Assembly: GCF_026241255.1 (NCBI RefSeq)
Contig: NZ_JAPHNC010000005.1
Coordinates: 97,780 to 161,779 of the forward strand
From: Helicobacter sp. MIT 21-1697
GTDB taxonomy: Bacteria > Campylobacterota > Campylobacteria > Campylobacterales > Helicobacteraceae
DNA length: 64,000 nt
Reading direction: 5' to 3'
The notes beneath the pieces were generated by a model. The model was not told where the DNA came from and did no database searches. It saw nothing but the letters and a program-made list of their open reading frames with translations. Within the stretch, counting starts at the first letter, position 1, and each line of letters opens with the position of its first letter. This document shows positions 9,610 to 20,662 of the stretch, piece after piece. The position numbers were made by a program, and so were the translations under genes.

Positions 9610-9645
9610 TTTTAACTTTTTTGAGTTAAAACCGCCGATTCTATA
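9610..9645 (-). promoter_or_regulatory. Possible internal promoter and leader hairpin before rpmJ
   Basis: In the only sizeable gap of the distal ribosomal cluster, the minus strand holds TATAGAAT (9645-9638), a plausible -10 box, followed by a perfect 8-bp hairpin TTTTAACT / AGTTAAAA (9631-9624 with 9617-9610). The hairpin ends 17 bases before the rpmJ ATG. It could be a leader structure for rpmJ-rplQ or a weak terminator of the upstream genes. No -35 box was recognised. Confidence 0.4.
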
Positions 9646-9677
9646 AAAAAAATAATTAAAAACTACTTACAAAAGCA

Positions 9678-9896
9678 CTATTTATGCCTATAAGTGATTC
9701 TGCCCTTATCCAAACTATATGGAGTTAATTCAATTTTAACCATATCGCCGGGTAAAATCTTAATATAATGCATACGCATTTTGCCTGCAATATGACACAA
9801 CACTATATGCCCATTTTCAAGCTGCACGCGAAAAGTCGCATTTGGCAAGGCTTCAATAACCTTACCATCAACTTCAATCACATCATCTTTTGCCAT
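9678..9896 (-). CDS. infA: Translation initiation factor IF-1
   Basis: 72 residues, the standard length, all one OB fold: [30 protein letters not shown] at the start and [14 protein letters not shown] at the end. IF-1 occupies the ribosomal A site during initiation. It follows map by two bases, so the two are translationally linked. Confidence 0.98.
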   Translation of the reverse strand: MAKDDVIEVDGKVIEALPNATFRVQLENGHIVLCHIAGKMRMHYIKILPGDMVKIELTPYSLDKGRITYRHK

Positions 9897-9898
9897 TG

Positions 9899-10657
9899 CT
9901 ATACCTCCGTTAAAATCTCTGCTTTGCCATCAACGATAGCAATCGTATGTTCATAATGACTACCATTTAAACCATCTTTAGCTACTACTGACCAATTATC
10001 ATTTAAAATAACAGGCTCTCCATTATATTGAGCAACCATCGGCTCTAAGCAAAACACCATACCTTCTTTAATTTTTGGTCCTTGATTTGTATGAGGAGAT
10101 TCCAAATAATTTGGAATCTCTGGCTCTTCGTGCGGACTTCGCCCAATTCCGTGCCCACAAAAGCCACGCAGAGGGACAAATCCACGCTCATTAATCGCTT
10201 GTTCTAAAATAAAACTTAGTTCCTTAAAACGCATACCTATTTTGACCTTAGAAATAGCCTCATATAAAGTATCCTTAGCACACTCAATTAAGATTCTATC
10301 TGTCTGCTCAATATCACCAATACCAATAGTAATCGCAGCATCGCCATACCAACCATTATATTCCACACCTATATCAATCCCTACAATATCCCCATTTTTA
10401 AGCACATAATCTGTAGGGATTCCGTGAATAATCACTTGATTCACAGAAATACAAATTGATTGTGGAAAACCATAAAGCTGATAAAATGAGGGGCGTCCCC
10501 CTTGTGAGATGATAAAATCCTTTGCTTTTGTATCAAGCTCAAGAAGACTTACACCCTCTTTTGCTTCAAGACGCAGCAACTCAAGCGTTTGAGCAACAAT
10601 CTTATTGGGTATGCGCAAAGATTCTATATCTTTTTTACTTTTAATGCCTATTGCCAT
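9899..10657 (-). CDS. map: Methionine aminopeptidase, type I
   Basis: 252 residues. It removes N-terminal Met from new proteins. The metal ligands of the family are recognisable: [16 protein letters not shown] (Asp pair), [17 protein letters not shown] (His), CLEPMV (Glu) and [11 protein letters not shown] (Glu region). There is no N-terminal zinc-finger extension. The map-infA pair directly after secY is the usual order in many bacteria. Confidence 0.97.
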   Translation of the reverse strand: MAIGIKSKKDIESLRIPNKIVAQTLELLRLEAKEGVSLLELDTKAKDFIISQGGRPSFYQLYGFPQSICISVNQVIIHGIPTDYVLKNGDIVGIDIGVEYNGWYGDAAITIGIGDIEQTDRILIECAKDTLYEAISKVKIGMRFKELSFILEQAINERGFVPLRGFCGHGIGRSPHEEPEIPNYLESPHTNQGPKIKEGMVFCLEPMVAQYNGEPVILNDNWSVVAKDGLNGSHYEHTIAIVDGKAEILTEV

Positions 10658-10658
10658 A

Positions 10659-11909
10659 TTATAGCCCTACGGCACTTAGGGTCTGATATTTACTCATATA
10701 GATTTGAGCCTCTATACGTCTCATCGTATCAATAGCAACTTGCACGACAATTAATACTGCTGTCCCGCCAAAATAAAAAGGAACTCCTGTAAGTTTTACA
10801 AGCACCCAAGGAAGCGTTGAAACAAGGGCTAAATATAATGCACCCCAAAAAGTAAGATTACTCGCAACATTATTAAGAAAATTTGCTGTGCCTTCTCCCG
10901 GGCGCAAACCGGGTATAAAACCACCTTGTCTTTTTAGATTGTCTGCAATGTCTTTTGCATTAAATACAATAGAAGCATAAAAAAAGGCAAAAAATATTAC
11001 AAATAAAAACATAAGCAAATTGTAAATATAGCCATCAGGCTTTAAAATATCAGCGACAGCTTGAATCATAGTGTTTGATGATGCTTGCAAGATTGTTGAT
11101 GGAAATACAAGTAATGCAGAAGCAAAAATAGGCGGAATAACGCCACTTAAATTCATTTTTACAGGAATATAATTCATAATACGTTTGTTTTGATTTTGCA
11201 TCACAACTTTACGCGCATAAGAGACTGGTATGCGCCTCTCTGCAAGTTCTATATAGATAATCACCCCAACGGTTATAAGAATCACCGCAAGGAGAATAAG
11301 CAACATAAAAACATTAATCTGCCCTGTATTGACAAGATTAAATGTTTTTCCTATATTTGAAGGAATTGAAGAGACGATACCACCAAAAATAATGAGACTG
11401 ATTCCATTGCCCACGCCTCGTTGTGTGATTTGCTCTCCAATCCACATAAGAAGCATTGTGCCTGTGAGCATTGAAAAAACAGATATAGCGATAAAAAGAT
11501 TCAAATCAATCTTGATTGCACCAACGCTCATACTATTGAGCCCTATACTCACACTCACAGCTTGAACAATCGTAATACCAATAGTTACATAACGCACGAT
11601 TTGCATATATTTTTGCATACCATCACGTTCTTTTTTCATTTTTGCAAGATTAGGAAAAGTTGCTGCAAGAAGCTCCATAATGATAGAAGCGGTAATATAG
11701 GGCATAATGCCTAAAGAAATAATGCTAAAACGTTCCACAGCATTGCCGCTAAACATATTAAACAGCCCCAAAGCATTGTTGGCATTATCATCAATAAATG
11801 ATTTAATAATACTCACATCTACACCGGGTACAGGCACATATGCCAAGATTCTATATGCAAGTAAAAAAGCAAGTGTGATAAGAATCTTATTTACAATGCT
11901 CCTTGTCAT
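10659..11909 (-). CDS. secY: Protein translocase subunit SecY
   Basis: 416 residues with ten predicted membrane segments, forming the SecYEG channel. Family landmarks are the plug-region segment [21 protein letters not shown], the cytoplasmic [11 protein letters not shown] loop and [12 protein letters not shown]. Its ATG overlaps the rplO stop (ATGA). It would work with SecA, encoded at 35331-37886. Confidence 0.98.
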   Translation of the reverse strand: MTRSIVNKILITLAFLLAYRILAYVPVPGVDVSIIKSFIDDNANNALGLFNMFSGNAVERFSIISLGIMPYITASIIMELLAATFPNLAKMKKERDGMQKYMQIVRYVTIGITIVQAVSVSIGLNSMSVGAIKIDLNLFIAISVFSMLTGTMLLMWIGEQITQRGVGNGISLIIFGGIVSSIPSNIGKTFNLVNTGQINVFMLLILLAVILITVGVIIYIELAERRIPVSYARKVVMQNQNKRIMNYIPVKMNLSGVIPPIFASALLVFPSTILQASSNTMIQAVADILKPDGYIYNLLMFLFVIFFAFFYASIVFNAKDIADNLKRQGGFIPGLRPGEGTANFLNNVASNLTFWGALYLALVSTLPWVLVKLTGVPFYFGGTAVLIVVQVAIDTMRRIEAQIYMSKYQTLSAVGL

Positions 11910-12307
11910 TCTTTGTTTCCACTCGTTTTAATGCACTCATCTTTAATTTTAGACATCAAAGCTTTTGCTTTTGCCCCAATAAGCTTTACACTCACTGCGC
12001 TCTTAGGAATACTAAAGTGTGTGCGTAACACTTCCATATTGATTTCGCTTAGAGAATCAAAAATGGGTATTTTATCCACATTAATCACAATAGGTTTTTG
12101 CACACGCGAAGTAAAGCCAACCTTAGGCAAACGCCTTTGAAGCGGCTGTTGCCCCCCTTCAAATCCTCTTTTTGCCTTATATCCACTTCGTGCAGTTTGT
12201 CCCTTGCCACCTCTAGTAGAAGTTTTGCCCATACCACTACCTTGTCCTCGTCCTATACGTTTAATTTTTCTTATACTTCCATTTGCTGGTTTAATTTTTT
12301 CTAGCAT
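11906..12307 (-). CDS. rplO: 50S ribosomal protein L15
   Basis: 133 residues from the ATG at 12307, which has an AAGGAG site. The frame extends 13 codons further up but that stretch runs into rpsE and is not L15-like. The Gly/Arg-rich N-terminal arm ([24 protein letters not shown] region) threads into 23S rRNA. It directly follows rpsE; no rpmD (L30) lies between them, as usual in this phylum. Confidence 0.96.
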   Translation of the reverse strand: MLEKIKPANGSIRKIKRIGRGQGSGMGKTSTRGGKGQTARSGYKAKRGFEGGQQPLQRRLPKVGFTSRVQKPIVINVDKIPIFDSLSEINMEVLRTHFSIPKSAVSVKLIGAKAKALMSKIKDECIKTSGNKE

Positions 12308-12317
12308 AAGTCTCTCC

Positions 12318-12758
12318 TTAAGCTTTGATTCTCGCAAGCGCATCAATCGTTGCGCGCACTACATTATAAGGGTTATTTGAACCAAGCGATTTTGTCAAAA
12401 TATCTTTAATGCCCGCAAGTTCAATAACAGGACGCGTAGAACCACCTGCAATAACGCCTGTTCCCTCACTTGCTGGTTTTAGTAGAATCTTACTTGCATT
12501 ATACTTATGCTCAATATCGTGGGCAATCGTTGTGCCTTTAATATTTACCTTGATAATGTTTTTAAATGCATCATCAATAGCTTTTTTAATCGCATCGGGC
12601 ACTTCTTTAGCTTTGCCAAGTCCAAAACCAACAAGTCCATTTTTATTCCCCACAACTACAAGTGCATTAAAACGGAATCTACGCCCGCCTTTGACAACCT
12701 TTGTAACTCTACCGATATTCACAACCACTTCGCTAAATTCTTCTCTATTGATTTCCAT
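12318..12758 (-). CDS. rpsE: 30S ribosomal protein S5
   Basis: 146 residues, somewhat shorter than the roughly 166 of E. coli, mainly at the N-terminus. The double-stranded RNA-binding-like domain [26 protein letters not shown] and the C-terminal [26 protein letters not shown] are intact. S5 contributes to decoding accuracy and mRNA unwinding. Confidence 0.97.
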   Translation of the reverse strand: MEINREEFSEVVVNIGRVTKVVKGGRRFRFNALVVVGNKNGLVGFGLGKAKEVPDAIKKAIDDAFKNIIKVNIKGTTIAHDIEHKYNASKILLKPASEGTGVIAGGSTRPVIELAGIKDILTKSLGSNNPYNVVRATIDALARIKA

Positions 12759-12767
12759 AAGCTTCCT

Positions 12768-13124
12768 TTATAACTTTATGCCATTTTCACGCAAAGTATC
12801 AGCAAATGCCGCTACAACTCCGTGATAAAGGTATCCATTTCTATCAAACACCACCTCTGTAATCTTAGCCTTTTTCAGTGTAGCTGCAAATTCATTAGCA
12901 ATTTGCTTTGCGTGTTCTTTGTTATTTCCTAAACCAAGCTTTTTCCCATCAACATTCGCAAGTGTTACACCCAATTCATCATTAATAGCTTGTGCATAAA
13001 AATATTTATTGGATTTAAATACACTCACACGAGGCTTAGTAGCTCTACCAAAAATCTTTCCTCTTGTTCGGAGTTTTCTTTTTACCTTAAGAAGCTGTTT
13101 TCGTTTTAATACTTTATCTGTCAT
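12768..13124 (-). CDS. rplR: 50S ribosomal protein L18
   Basis: 118 residues, usual length. It has the basic N-terminus ([18 protein letters not shown]) and the 5S rRNA-binding core ending [26 protein letters not shown]18 delivers 5S rRNA to the large subunit together with L5. It lies in conserved rplF-rplR-rpsE order. Confidence 0.98.
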   Translation of the reverse strand: MTDKVLKRKQLLKVKRKLRTRGKIFGRATKPRVSVFKSNKYFYAQAINDELGVTLANVDGKKLGLGNNKEHAKQIANEFAATLKKAKITEVVFDRNGYLYHGVVAAFADTLRENGIKL

Positions 13125-13139
13125 CGCATAATCCTCACC

Positions 13140-13676
13140 CTATTTTTTAGAAGTTTTACCAGCTTTGCGAACAATCATTTCATCGCTGTATTTAATACCC
13201 TTACCCTTATAAGGCTCTGGTGGTCTAAACTTCCGAATCTCGGCTGCAATTTGCCCTATTTGTTGTTTATCAGCACCTTTAATGGTAATTGTGTTTTTAT
13301 CCACACTCATTTCTACACCTGCGGGGATAGGATAAATCACAGGGTGAGAAAACCCTAAAGCCATTTCAAGATTCTTTCCACTAATACTAGCCTTATAGCC
13401 TACACCATTGATTTCTAACACCTTTGTAAAACCTTGACTTAATCCCACAACAATATTGTTTGCTAATGCGCGATAAGTTCCCCAATATGCACGAGATTGA
13501 GCTTGAGAATCCACACAAGCAAAACTTAATGCTCCATCTTGCAAATGAATTTGGACACGTCCATAAGTTTCAAGCTCTTTTTGTTCTTTAGCACCTTTAA
13601 AAAGAATTTTACTTCCTTGCACAGACACTTCAACACCCTTTGGAATGCTAATAGGTTTTTTTCCAACTCTTGACAT
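13140..13676 (-). CDS. rplF: 50S ribosomal protein L6
   Basis: 178 residues with the two L6 repeats. It starts [17 protein letters not shown] and ends with the signature [24 protein letters not shown]6 sits near the sarcin-ricin loop and factor-binding site. The spacing of 15 bases to rplR and 9 to rpsH indicates tight cotranscription. Confidence 0.98.
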   Translation of the reverse strand: MSRVGKKPISIPKGVEVSVQGSKILFKGAKEQKELETYGRVQIHLQDGALSFACVDSQAQSRAYWGTYRALANNIVVGLSQGFTKVLEINGVGYKASISGKNLEMALGFSHPVIYPIPAGVEMSVDKNTITIKGADKQQIGQIAAEIRKFRPPEPYKGKGIKYSDEMIVRKAGKTSKK

Positions 13677-13685
13677 ATCTTTCTC

Positions 13686-14081
13686 CTACCATATACTGCA
13701 AAGTGCTTCACCACCGACATTTGCCTTATAAGCTTCGTCATTGGCAACCACACCTTTACTTGTGCTTACTACTATTGTGCCATAGCCATTTTTAAAACGT
13801 TTTAATTCACTTCTAGCTTTATAAACACGGCGCCCGGGCTTACTAATGCGCTTAATCTCATTGATAGCACTCCTACCTTGCTCATCATAAGCAAGCTGCA
13901 CCATAATAGAACGTTTTCCATCTTTATCATTGACTTTGTAGTCCTTGATAAAGCCCTTTACTTTAAATACTTCCACGATTGAAACAACAATTTTTGCATA
14001 ATATAAGGTTGTAACTTCCAATCGCCTCATAGAAGCATTACGAATCCTCGTTAAAGAATCTGCAATAATATCATTTACCAT
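13686..14081 (-). CDS. rpsH: 30S ribosomal protein S8
   Basis: 131 residues, normal length. It starts [20 protein letters not shown] and ends [31 protein letters not shown], matching the S8 fold that binds 16S helix 21. In enterobacteria S8 is the translational repressor of the spc operon; whether that holds here cannot be read from this sequence. Confidence 0.98.
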   Translation of the reverse strand: MVNDIIADSLTRIRNASMRRLEVTTLYYAKIVVSIVEVFKVKGFIKDYKVNDKDGKRSIMVQLAYDEQGRSAINEIKRISKPGRRVYKARSELKRFKNGYGTIVVSTSKGVVANDEAYKANVGGEALCSIW

Positions 14082-14090
14082 ACTCTCTCC

Positions 14091-14276
14091 TTACCAACTT
14101 GCCTTACGAAGACCGGGTATCAATCCTTCATTACCCATTTTTCGCAAACATACCCTACACAGCCCAAAATCGCGATAAACAGAATGCGGACGACCACATA
14201 CTTGACATCTTGTATATGCCCTCGCACTAAATTTTGCTTTTCTCTTTGCCTTTGCAATAATTGATTTTTTTGCCAT
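14091..14276 (-). CDS. rpsN: 30S ribosomal protein S14, zinc-binding type
   Basis: 61 residues from the ATG at 14276. The longer frame upstream overlaps rplE and is not S14-like. It carries CxxC twice (CQVC and CRVC in [27 protein letters not shown]), the zinc-binding short form (type Z). It has the C-terminal [11 protein letters not shown]. It is only one base from rplE, as in other Campylobacterota. Confidence 0.97.
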   Translation of the reverse strand: MAKKSIIAKAKRKAKFSARAYTRCQVCGRPHSVYRDFGLCRVCLRKMGNEGLIPGLRKASW

Positions 14277-14277
14277 T

Positions 14278-14823
14278 TTATCGTCCTTTCGCAAAAGGCA
14301 TACCAAGAAGCTCAAGCAACTTAAACGCCTCTTTATCACTATGAGTAGAAGTTACAATCGTAATATTCATACCATGAGTTACCATAATATCATCATATAC
14401 TACTTCAGGAAACATAAGCTGCTCATTTAAACCAAAGCTATAATTCCCACGCCCATCAAATCCATTACGTTTTAAACCTCTAAAGTCCTTTACACGTGGC
14501 AAAGCAATGACAATGAGTTTTTCAAGAAAATTATACATCATTTTGCCACGAAGGGTTACTTTTACACCCATAGGCATACCTTCACGCATTTTAAAACCTG
14601 CTACTGATTTTTTTGCTAAAGTAATAACAGCCTTTTGTCCCGCAATAAGCGAGATAGTATCAGCAATATTTTGCATAATTTTTGAATCTTTTGCATAATC
14701 ACCTGCACCTACACTAATGACAATCTTTTCAAGCTTTGGCAATAACATAGGATTGCTCATATTAAGCTCACTTTTAAGCTGGGAGACAATCTCATTTTTA
14801 TATTTTTCTCTTAGAGCAAACAT
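14278..14823 (-). CDS. rplE: 50S ribosomal protein L5
   Basis: 181 residues, normal length. It binds 5S rRNA and contacts P-site tRNA. Conserved pieces are [38 protein letters not shown] and the C-terminal [26 protein letters not shown]. Its start overlaps the last base of rplX, suggesting translational coupling. Confidence 0.98.
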   Translation of the reverse strand: MFALREKYKNEIVSQLKSELNMSNPMLLPKLEKIVISVGAGDYAKDSKIMQNIADTISLIAGQKAVITLAKKSVAGFKMREGMPMGVKVTLRGKMMYNFLEKLIVIALPRVKDFRGLKRNGFDGRGNYSFGLNEQLMFPEVVYDDIMVTHGMNITIVTSTHSDKEAFKLLELLGMPFAKGR

Positions 14824-15059
14824 TAATTATCTCCTTCCGCTTTTTTTACATTTGAAATACTCATTGGCATTTCCTTAGATACAAAACCACCTTTAGGATT
14901 CTTTTCACTTGCTTTGATTGCTTTTTTAACAATTTTGCAACCCTCTACAACAACCTGCGCTCGCTTTGGCAATACTTGCAATACTTTTGCTTTCTTACCC
15001 TTATCATCTCCTGCGATGATTTGCACCATATCGCCTTTTTTAATCTTAAACTTTGCCAC
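14823..15059 (-). CDS. rplX: 50S ribosomal protein L24
   Basis: 78 residues, shorter than the roughly 104 of E. coli because the C-terminal part is abbreviated, as usual in Helicobacter. The KOW motif [25 protein letters not shown] is at the N-terminus. L24 starts large-subunit assembly. It overlaps rplN and rplE by one base each. Confidence 0.97.
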   Translation of the reverse strand: MAKFKIKKGDMVQIIAGDDKGKKAKVLQVLPKRAQVVVEGCKIVKKAIKASEKNPKGGFVSKEMPMSISNVKKAEGDN

Positions 15060-15427
15060 TATAACACCTCCGGAGCTAACGATACTATTTTCATAAAATT
15101 TGCATATCGCACTTCTCTGCTTACTGGTCCAAAGATTCTCGTGCCAATAGGTTCTTTTTTGGCATCAAGAATCACCGCTGCATTATCATCAAAGCGCACT
15201 AAAGAGCCATTTTCACGATGAATCTCTTTTTTTGTTCGCACAACTACCGCTTTAACAACCTGCCCTTTTTTTACCTTACCATTTGGAATGGCTTTTTTCA
15301 CAGATGCCACGATGACATCGCCTACACGCGCATATCTTCTATGACTTCCGCCTAGAATCTTAATGCACATAATCTCTTTTGCACCGCTATTATCTGCAAC
15401 ACTCAATCTTGTAAAACTTTGTATCAT
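15059..15427 (-). CDS. rplN: 50S ribosomal protein L14
   Basis: 122 residues, the standard length. It starts [27 protein letters not shown] and ends with the conserved ...[11 protein letters not shown]. It forms the L14-L19 cluster at an intersubunit bridge. Its start overlaps rpsQ (ATGA-type, 4 bases). Confidence 0.98.
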   Translation of the reverse strand: MIQSFTRLSVADNSGAKEIMCIKILGGSHRRYARVGDVIVASVKKAIPNGKVKKGQVVKAVVVRTKKEIHRENGSLVRFDDNAAVILDAKKEPIGTRIFGPVSREVRYANFMKIVSLAPEVL

Positions 15428-15690
15428 AGCTCTACTCCTGCAGTAATAATTTCTTTAAATCTAAAAGCTTTCGTTTTAGAGATAGGCTTACACTCAATAG
15501 CACTCACCACATCACCAATTTTTGCACTCTGATTCTCATCGTGTATAGTATATTTTTTAAAACGTTTTACAATCTTACGATATTTGCTATGAACAACTTT
15601 CCGCTCTACCAAAATCACTATACTTTTATTCCCTGCTTTGCTGATGACTTTACCTTGAATTACTCTCTTATGTGCTTGTTTTTCACTCAT
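15424..15690 (-). CDS. rpsQ: 30S ribosomal protein S17
   Basis: 88 residues. The OB-fold protein binds 16S rRNA early in assembly. Signature segments are [43 protein letters not shown] and the C-terminal [11 protein letters not shown]. It lies between rpmC (3-base gap) and rplN. Confidence 0.98.
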   Translation of the reverse strand: MSEKQAHKRVIQGKVISKAGNKSIVILVERKVVHSKYRKIVKRFKKYTIHDENQSAKIGDVVSAIECKPISKTKAFRFKEIITAGVEL

Positions 15691-15693
15691 ATT

Positions 15694-15882
15694 CTAATCC
15701 TTCTTTGCACTTAAGGCTGTATTGATTCTAGCAATATCCTTGCGAATAACCTTGATTTCGCTTGGATTAGTAAGCTGCATTGTCTTGAGTTGCAATCTTT
15801 TTTCAAAAAGCAACGATTTTTTTTCTTTCAACATCTTTTGCAATTCTGCAATGTCCTTGTCTTTTAAATCAATAAATTTCAT
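15694..15882 (-). CDS. rpmC: 50S ribosomal protein L29
   Basis: 62 residues from the ATG at 15882; a GTG two codons earlier (15888) is an alternative. It is a helical hairpin protein, [22 protein letters not shown] followed by [29 protein letters not shown]29 lies at the tunnel exit where SRP and trigger factor dock. The start lies inside the last codons of rplP. Confidence 0.96.
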   Translation of the reverse strand: MKFIDLKDKDIAELQKMLKEKKSLLFEKRLQLKTMQLTNPSEIKVIRKDIARINTALSAKKD

Positions 15883-16294
15883 TTTCACTCTCGCTAGTTA
15901 TGATTTTCGTCTTAAAAGGAAGTTTGCTTTGAGCTAAAGCTAAAGCCTCTCTTGCCAAAGATTCATCAATCCCTGCCATCTCATAAATCAAACGACCGGG
16001 CTTAATGTTCATTACCCACTTTTCTACGCCACCTTTACCCTTACCCATTCTTGTTTCAAGAGGTTTTGCAGTTAATGGCTTATCAGGGAATACACGAATC
16101 CAAACCTTACCCGCTCTTTTGATATGACGAGTCATTGCAATACGAGCAGATTCTATTTGGCGAGAATCAATGCGCCCGTGCTCTATTGCTTTAATCCCAA
16201 TATCACCAAAAGCTAGATTTGCACCGCGGAATGATTTGCCGCGATTGCGCCCTTTCATCTGCTTTCTATATTTTGTTCTTTTTGGCATTAACAT
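15869..16294 (-). CDS. rplP: 50S ribosomal protein L16
   Basis: 141 residues starting [24 protein letters not shown], the conserved beginning, with GGAGGC upstream. It also contains [26 protein letters not shown] and [13 protein letters not shown]16 helps organise the A site of the peptidyl transferase centre. It is followed by rpmC with a short overlap. Confidence 0.98.
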   Translation of the reverse strand: MLMPKRTKYRKQMKGRNRGKSFRGANLAFGDIGIKAIEHGRIDSRQIESARIAMTRHIKRAGKVWIRVFPDKPLTAKPLETRMGKGKGGVEKWVMNIKPGRLIYEMAGIDESLAREALALAQSKLPFKTKIITSESENEIY

Positions 16295-16296
16295 AT

Positions 16297-17007
16297 TTAT
16301 TGCCTCCCTCTTCGTGATTTAGAGCGCACTTCTTTATCACCGCTCTTACTCTCTTCTTTTTTCTCTGGTAAAATACCCTTGTGAAGCACCTCACCTTTAA
16401 AAATCCATACCTTTACACCAATGATTCCATAAGTTGTCATTGCCTCTGCAAAACCATAATCAATTTTTGCACGCAAAGTATGGAGAGGAACGCGACCTTC
16501 CATATACCATTCTGTTCTTGCCATTTCAGCTCCAGCCAAACGTCCTGATACCTTTACTTTAATCCCTTTTGCTCCTGCTTTCATTGCAGCCTGCATAACC
16601 TTTTTCATAGCGCGTCTGAAAGCTACACGTTTTTCAAGTTGAGTTGCAATATTTTCTGCTGCAAGCTGAGCATTGGCTTGAGGACGCTTTGCTTCTTTAA
16701 TATTAATAAACACTTCCTTATGAAGAATTTTTTTCAAAGCTTCCTTATGCTTATCAATATCTACACCCTTTTTACCAATAATTAACCCCGGGCGCGAAGC
16801 CACAACGGTTACACGAATCTTATTTGCCGCGCGTTCAATAATAAATTCACTCACACCTGCATAATACATTTCGCGCTTCAAAAACTTACGAATCTTGTGA
16901 TCCTCTAATATATTTGAAGGTGTTGTTTGTGATACAGAAAACCACCGAGAAGACCAATTACGATTAATACCTAACCTTAAACCTATCGGATTAACTTTTT
17001 GACCCAT
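16297..17007 (-). CDS. rpsC: 30S ribosomal protein S3
   Basis: 236 residues. The KH domain with [23 protein letters not shown] and the C-terminal domain [38 protein letters not shown] are clear. A charged tail rich in Lys, Glu, Ser and Arg (last 25 residues) ends SRRGRQ. S3 forms the mRNA entry site. It is spaced two bases from both neighbours. Confidence 0.98.
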   Translation of the reverse strand: MGQKVNPIGLRLGINRNWSSRWFSVSQTTPSNILEDHKIRKFLKREMYYAGVSEFIIERAANKIRVTVVASRPGLIIGKKGVDIDKHKEALKKILHKEVFINIKEAKRPQANAQLAAENIATQLEKRVAFRRAMKKVMQAAMKAGAKGIKVKVSGRLAGAEMARTEWYMEGRVPLHTLRAKIDYGFAEAMTTYGIIGVKVWIFKGEVLHKGILPEKKEESKSGDKEVRSKSRRGRQ

Positions 17008-17009
17008 TG

Positions 17010-17600
17010 TTATTTTTCCTCACCTTCAGTTTTTTTCTTTGTTGTTGTTTTTCTTGTTGTTGATTTTGTAGTTGCCACTTTTGACTTAGCTGTTTTAGTT
17101 TCAGCTTTTTCTTGCGTTGCTGCTGCCTTTGTTGGTTTTTGAGCAACCTCTGCTTTTGAATCTGTTTTAGGTTTAGATTGTGTATTTTTTACAGAATCTT
17201 TAGAAGCCGCTTTTTTATCTTCCTTAATATCTTTTCTCTCTTTTGTTTTAGCTTTTATGGATTGTGCGGATTGTTGAGCAGATTTTTGTGTGCCAACTTC
17301 TACCAAAATATGTGCCATTGGCTTACGAATAGGTGTTGCTCGTCCTTTAGCACGTGGCATAAAACGGCGCAATACAGGACCAGCATCAACACGACAAGAA
17401 GTAATAATCACATCTTGCGCATCGTATCCACCATTTGCAACAGCAGATGCAATAACCTTTGAAATCACTCGTGCAGCCTTATTGGGAGTAAATTCTAAAC
17501 TTGCAAGTGCAAGCTCTGCGTTCATACCTTGCACTTGACGAGCTACAAGACGCGCTTTTGTTGGGGATAATCGGATATATTTTAATAATGCTCTACTCAT
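17010..17600 (-). CDS. rplV: 50S ribosomal protein L22 with long Lys/Thr/Ala-rich C-terminal extension
   Basis: Residues 1 to about 110 are a normal L22 ([25 protein letters not shown], ...[23 protein letters not shown]), including the loop that lines the exit tunnel. Family length is about 110-122 residues. This protein has 196, because about 85 extra residues of low-complexity, highly basic sequence follow (many K, T, A, S and E; ending [11 protein letters not shown]). The extension is in frame and keeps one stop codon directly before rpsC, so it is genuinely coded. It lacks hydrophobic or globular character and is presumably disordered, possibly binding RNA at the tunnel exit. Confidence 0.96.
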   Translation of the reverse strand: MSRALLKYIRLSPTKARLVARQVQGMNAELALASLEFTPNKAARVISKVIASAVANGGYDAQDVIITSCRVDAGPVLRRFMPRAKGRATPIRKPMAHILVEVGTQKSAQQSAQSIKAKTKERKDIKEDKKAASKDSVKNTQSKPKTDSKAEVAQKPTKAAATQEKAETKTAKSKVATTKSTTRKTTTKKKTEGEEK

Positions 17601-17609
17601 TCTCTCCCC

Positions 17610-17891
17610 TTACTTACCAATTTTCTTTTGGACACTGCCTTTGTGTCCTTTAAAGGTGCGTGTTGGAGCAAACTCACCAAGCTTATAACCTACGTGATTT
17701 TCAGTAATATAAACAGGTATAAATGCTCTGCCATTATGAACATTAAAGGTAAGCCCTATCATATCTGGTAAAATCGTGCTACGTCTTGACCAAGTTTTGA
17801 TAGGCTTATTATCTTTGCCCGCTTTTGCTTTCTCAACCTTTTTGATGAGATAATCATCAACAAATGGACCTTTTTTAATTGACCTTGCCAT
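17610..17891 (-). CDS. rpsS: 30S ribosomal protein S19
   Basis: 93 residues, normal. It starts [22 protein letters not shown] and contains [49 protein letters not shown]19 forms part of the 30S head with S13. Conserved rplB-rpsS-rplV order. Confidence 0.98.
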   Translation of the reverse strand: MARSIKKGPFVDDYLIKKVEKAKAGKDNKPIKTWSRRSTILPDMIGLTFNVHNGRAFIPVYITENHVGYKLGEFAPTRTFKGHKGSVQKKIGK

Positions 17892-17901
17892 ACTTCCTAC
17901 C

Positions 17902-18729
17902 TTATTTTTTCTTTCTTGAAATGATTAATTTATCACTCGCTTTTTTCTTACGAGTTTTAAATCCTTTTGCCGGAGTTCCCCACGGAGATACAGGGTGTCC
18001 GCTAGAACCTGTTTTACCTTCACCACCGCCGTGAGGGTGATCTACTGGATTCATTGCGCTACCGCGTGTCTGTGGGCGAATACCACGATGACGATTGCGT
18101 CCTGCTTTACCAATAGAGATATTTGCAAAATCCTCATTTCCCACTACACCTATGGTTGCCATACATTCTTCTAAAATATATCTCATCTCTCCACTTGGCA
18201 TTCTAAGGATAATATATTTACCCTCGCGTCCCATAATTTGCGCACTTGTTCCCGCACTCCTCGCAAGAGCTCCACCTGCACCCGGGTGCATTTCAATATT
18301 ATGCACAATCGTGCCAATAGGCATACTTTTGAGTTTCATTGCAAAGCCTGTTTTAATATCAAGCCCAGATGGAGCAGAAAATACAACATCGCCCACTTTT
18401 AAACCACTGGGTTGAATAATATAGCGCTTTTCTCCATCAGCGTAATGAATAAGCGCTATGCGACAATTACGATATGGGTCATATTCAATCGCAGCGACCT
18501 TTCCTGGAACATTAAATTTATTACGTTTAAAATCAATGATTCTATAAAACTTCTTTGCTCCACCCTCTTTATGACGACTTGTAATGCGTCCGTTATTATT
18601 TCTTCCTGCACTTACTGATAATTTAATAAGCAAACTTTTTACACTTGCCTTACCCGTAATGTCGCTAGAACTTAAATTGCTCATAAATCTACGACTTGGG
18701 GTATAAGGCTTATATGTCTTAACTGCCAT
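17902..18729 (-). CDS. rplB: 50S ribosomal protein L2
   Basis: 275 residues, standard. It starts [16 protein letters not shown] and contains the functional His region near the C-terminus ([19 protein letters not shown]). L2 is required for subunit association and peptidyl transfer. It is spaced 10 bases from both neighbours, and the N-terminus agrees with a strong AAGGAGTGATG context. Confidence 0.98.
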   Translation of the reverse strand: MAVKTYKPYTPSRRFMSNLSSSDITGKASVKSLLIKLSVSAGRNNNGRITSRHKEGGAKKFYRIIDFKRNKFNVPGKVAAIEYDPYRNCRIALIHYADGEKRYIIQPSGLKVGDVVFSAPSGLDIKTGFAMKLKSMPIGTIVHNIEMHPGAGGALARSAGTSAQIMGREGKYIILRMPSGEMRYILEECMATIGVVGNEDFANISIGKAGRNRHRGIRPQTRGSAMNPVDHPHGGGEGKTGSSGHPVSPWGTPAKGFKTRKKKASDKLIISRKKK

Positions 18730-18739
18730 ACATCACTCC

Positions 18740-19021
18740 TTATACTGATAGCGCATCAAGTTTTGCGCCCTCTGGAATCTTTACATAAAACTTTTTAAAC
18801 GATGCTCTCTGCCCGATTTTACCTCTGAATCTTTTTACTTTACCCTCTTGGCGAAGAGAGTTGATTCTTAGAGGTGTAATGCCAAAATATTCTTTAAAAA
18901 TCTCTTTGAGTTGATTTTTACTTACATTTGTCGCTGTTTGCACAACCAACATACCACTTTCTTGAAGTGAGAGAGATTTTTCTGTATAGAGAATTGACTT
19001 AATATCTGTAATATCTGCCAT
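18740..19021 (-). CDS. rplW: 50S ribosomal protein L23
   Basis: 93 residues. L23 lies at the tunnel exit and docks trigger factor and SRP. The recognisable core is [18 protein letters not shown] near the start and [45 protein letters not shown] after it. It is adjacent to rplD without a gap. Confidence 0.97.
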   Translation of the reverse strand: MADITDIKSILYTEKSLSLQESGMLVVQTATNVSKNQLKEIFKEYFGITPLRINSLRQEGKVKRFRGKIGQRASFKKFYVKIPEGAKLDALSV

Positions 19022-19645
19022 TTATTCCCCCTTCTTTTCTGCAATAATTTCATCAAAAACAGCTTTTTCAATCACAACAGAGCGAAAAGCTGCCACCAAA
19101 TACGCATTAAGCTCATTAGCATCAGCCAAATAACATTGTTGTAAATTTCTAAATGCTAAAAATGTAGGTTCATCGCTCATTTGCGCGACAAATAATGTGC
19201 TACGTTGCTTTAATGCCTTAAACATTGCATACGCATCTTTTGTCTTGCCACTAGGCATTGCCAAAGAATCTACTACAAAAAGTCTGCCTTCTTGTGCTTT
19301 TTGAAAAAGTGCGTATTCAAGAGCCAAACGCTTTTGCTTTTTGTTGATTTTGAGTGTATAGTTTTTATCATTGCTTGGTCCGTGAGAAACACCACCGCCC
19401 ACAAATACAGGAGAGGTAATGCTCCCAGCGCGTGCGCGACCTCCACCTTTTTGTTTCCACGGCTTTTTGCCTCCGCCACTTACTTCACCTCTCTTTTTCG
19501 CAGAGGCAGAATTTGCACGAAGTGATGAGAGATAAGATTTGACATACAAATACAAATTATGTTCCTTGATTTGCGCATATCTCTCGGGCAATGCCAATTC
19601 ATTGCTTTGTTGAAGCTTTTTGTCTAATAAAATTGCTTTACTCAT
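19022..19645 (-). CDS. rplD: 50S ribosomal protein L4
   Basis: 207 residues. The conserved tunnel loop [57 protein letters not shown] is intact. In enterobacteria L4 regulates the S10 operon through a leader. The leader before rpsJ here is only about 40-50 bases and shows no clear equivalent. Confidence 0.97.
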   Translation of the reverse strand: MSKAILLDKKLQQSNELALPERYAQIKEHNLYLYVKSYLSSLRANSASAKKRGEVSGGGKKPWKQKGGGRARAGSITSPVFVGGGVSHGPSNDKNYTLKINKKQKRLALEYALFQKAQEGRLFVVDSLAMPSGKTKDAYAMFKALKQRSTLFVAQMSDEPTFLAFRNLQQCYLADANELNAYLVAAFRSVVIEKAVFDEIIAEKKGE

Positions 19646-19656
19646 ACTGCCCTGCC

Positions 19657-20235
19657 TTATTTTATAATTTGGATTCTGCCAAATGCACCATTAAATCCAG
19701 CTACTGAACCCTTAAGCACCAAAATGGCACTTTCTTTATCAAAGGACATAATATCATTTTTTGCACTTACAAGCTCATTTCCATAATGTCCAGCCATTTT
19801 TTTACCCGGCTGAACACGTCCGGGCCACTCACGATTCCCTATTGAACCTACGCGCCTATGGAATCTGCTTCCGTGCGCACCCGGACCACCTTGAAAGTTC
19901 CATCGTTTCATCGCCCCACTAAAGCCGCGTCCTTTAGTTTTAAAGCTCACCTGAACTCGCTTAGCTTCACTCAAACCAGCGACATCAATATCGCCAATTT
20001 CTTTGTTGCTCACCTTAAGTGTTGCAAAACGATTAAACTCTTTGCTTAAGCTGTATTTTTTCTGCTGCCCAGCGATAGCCTTATTTACAGCTTTTCCTTG
20101 AGAATAAGCCACTAATGCTCTACCATTATCGTATATTTCGCACACTTTTGCGCCAAGCACACGAAGCAAGGTTACAGCTTCACTCTTTGTGCCTATTGTG
20201 CGGCTCATACCGATTTTTTCAACTATAAATTCCAT
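19657..20235 (-). CDS. rplC: 50S ribosomal protein L3
   Basis: 192 residues. It starts [26 protein letters not shown] and contains the L3 signature [55 protein letters not shown]. Its globular part is slightly shorter than the E. coli protein (209). It initiates large-subunit assembly. Confidence 0.97.
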   Translation of the reverse strand: MEFIVEKIGMSRTIGTKSEAVTLLRVLGAKVCEIYDNGRALVAYSQGKAVNKAIAGQQKKYSLSKEFNRFATLKVSNKEIGDIDVAGLSEAKRVQVSFKTKGRGFSGAMKRWNFQGGPGAHGSRFHRRVGSIGNREWPGRVQPGKKMAGHYGNELVSAKNDIMSFDKESAILVLKGSVAGFNGAFGRIQIIK

Positions 20236-20298
20236 TGACCAAATCCTTAAATCCTAAACTCTACATAAATTCTCTATTCTCTAGCTAGTTTTTCCCAA

Positions 20299-20610
20299 CT
20301 ACTTACTCATAGACATAACTTCTACATCTACTTCTGGAGCCAAATCAAGCTTCATAAGGCTATCTACGGTATCAGGAGTAGCCGACATAATATCAATGAT
20401 ACGATGATGCACTCTGATTTCAAACTGCTCACGAGAATCTTTATTGATATGTGGCGAACGAAGTACAGTATATCTCTTCTTTTTAGTGGGAAGTGGCACT
20501 GGACCCCTTATCTCTGAACCTGTCCTTTTTACTGCTTCTACAATAGATGCAACCGACCTATCAAGAACCCTATGATCATAAGCCTTAAGCCTAAGTCGTA
20601 TTCTTTCCAT
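20299..20610 (-). CDS. rpsJ: 30S ribosomal protein S10
   Basis: 103 residues from the ATG at 20610, which has an AAGGAAA site; the open frame extends 21 codons further into the leader but overlaps the promoter transcript start. It starts [19 protein letters not shown] and contains the family motif [36 protein letters not shown]10 also acts with NusB in antitermination. First gene of the S10-spc-alpha cluster. Confidence 0.98.
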   Translation of the reverse strand: MERIRLRLKAYDHRVLDRSVASIVEAVKRTGSEIRGPVPLPTKKKRYTVLRSPHINKDSREQFEIRVHHRIIDIMSATPDTVDSLMKLDLAPEVDVEVMSMSK

Positions 20611-20662
20611 AATGTTTCCTTGCGTAAAGAACTCACCAAAATTTTGATGTTTTGAGTGCGCG

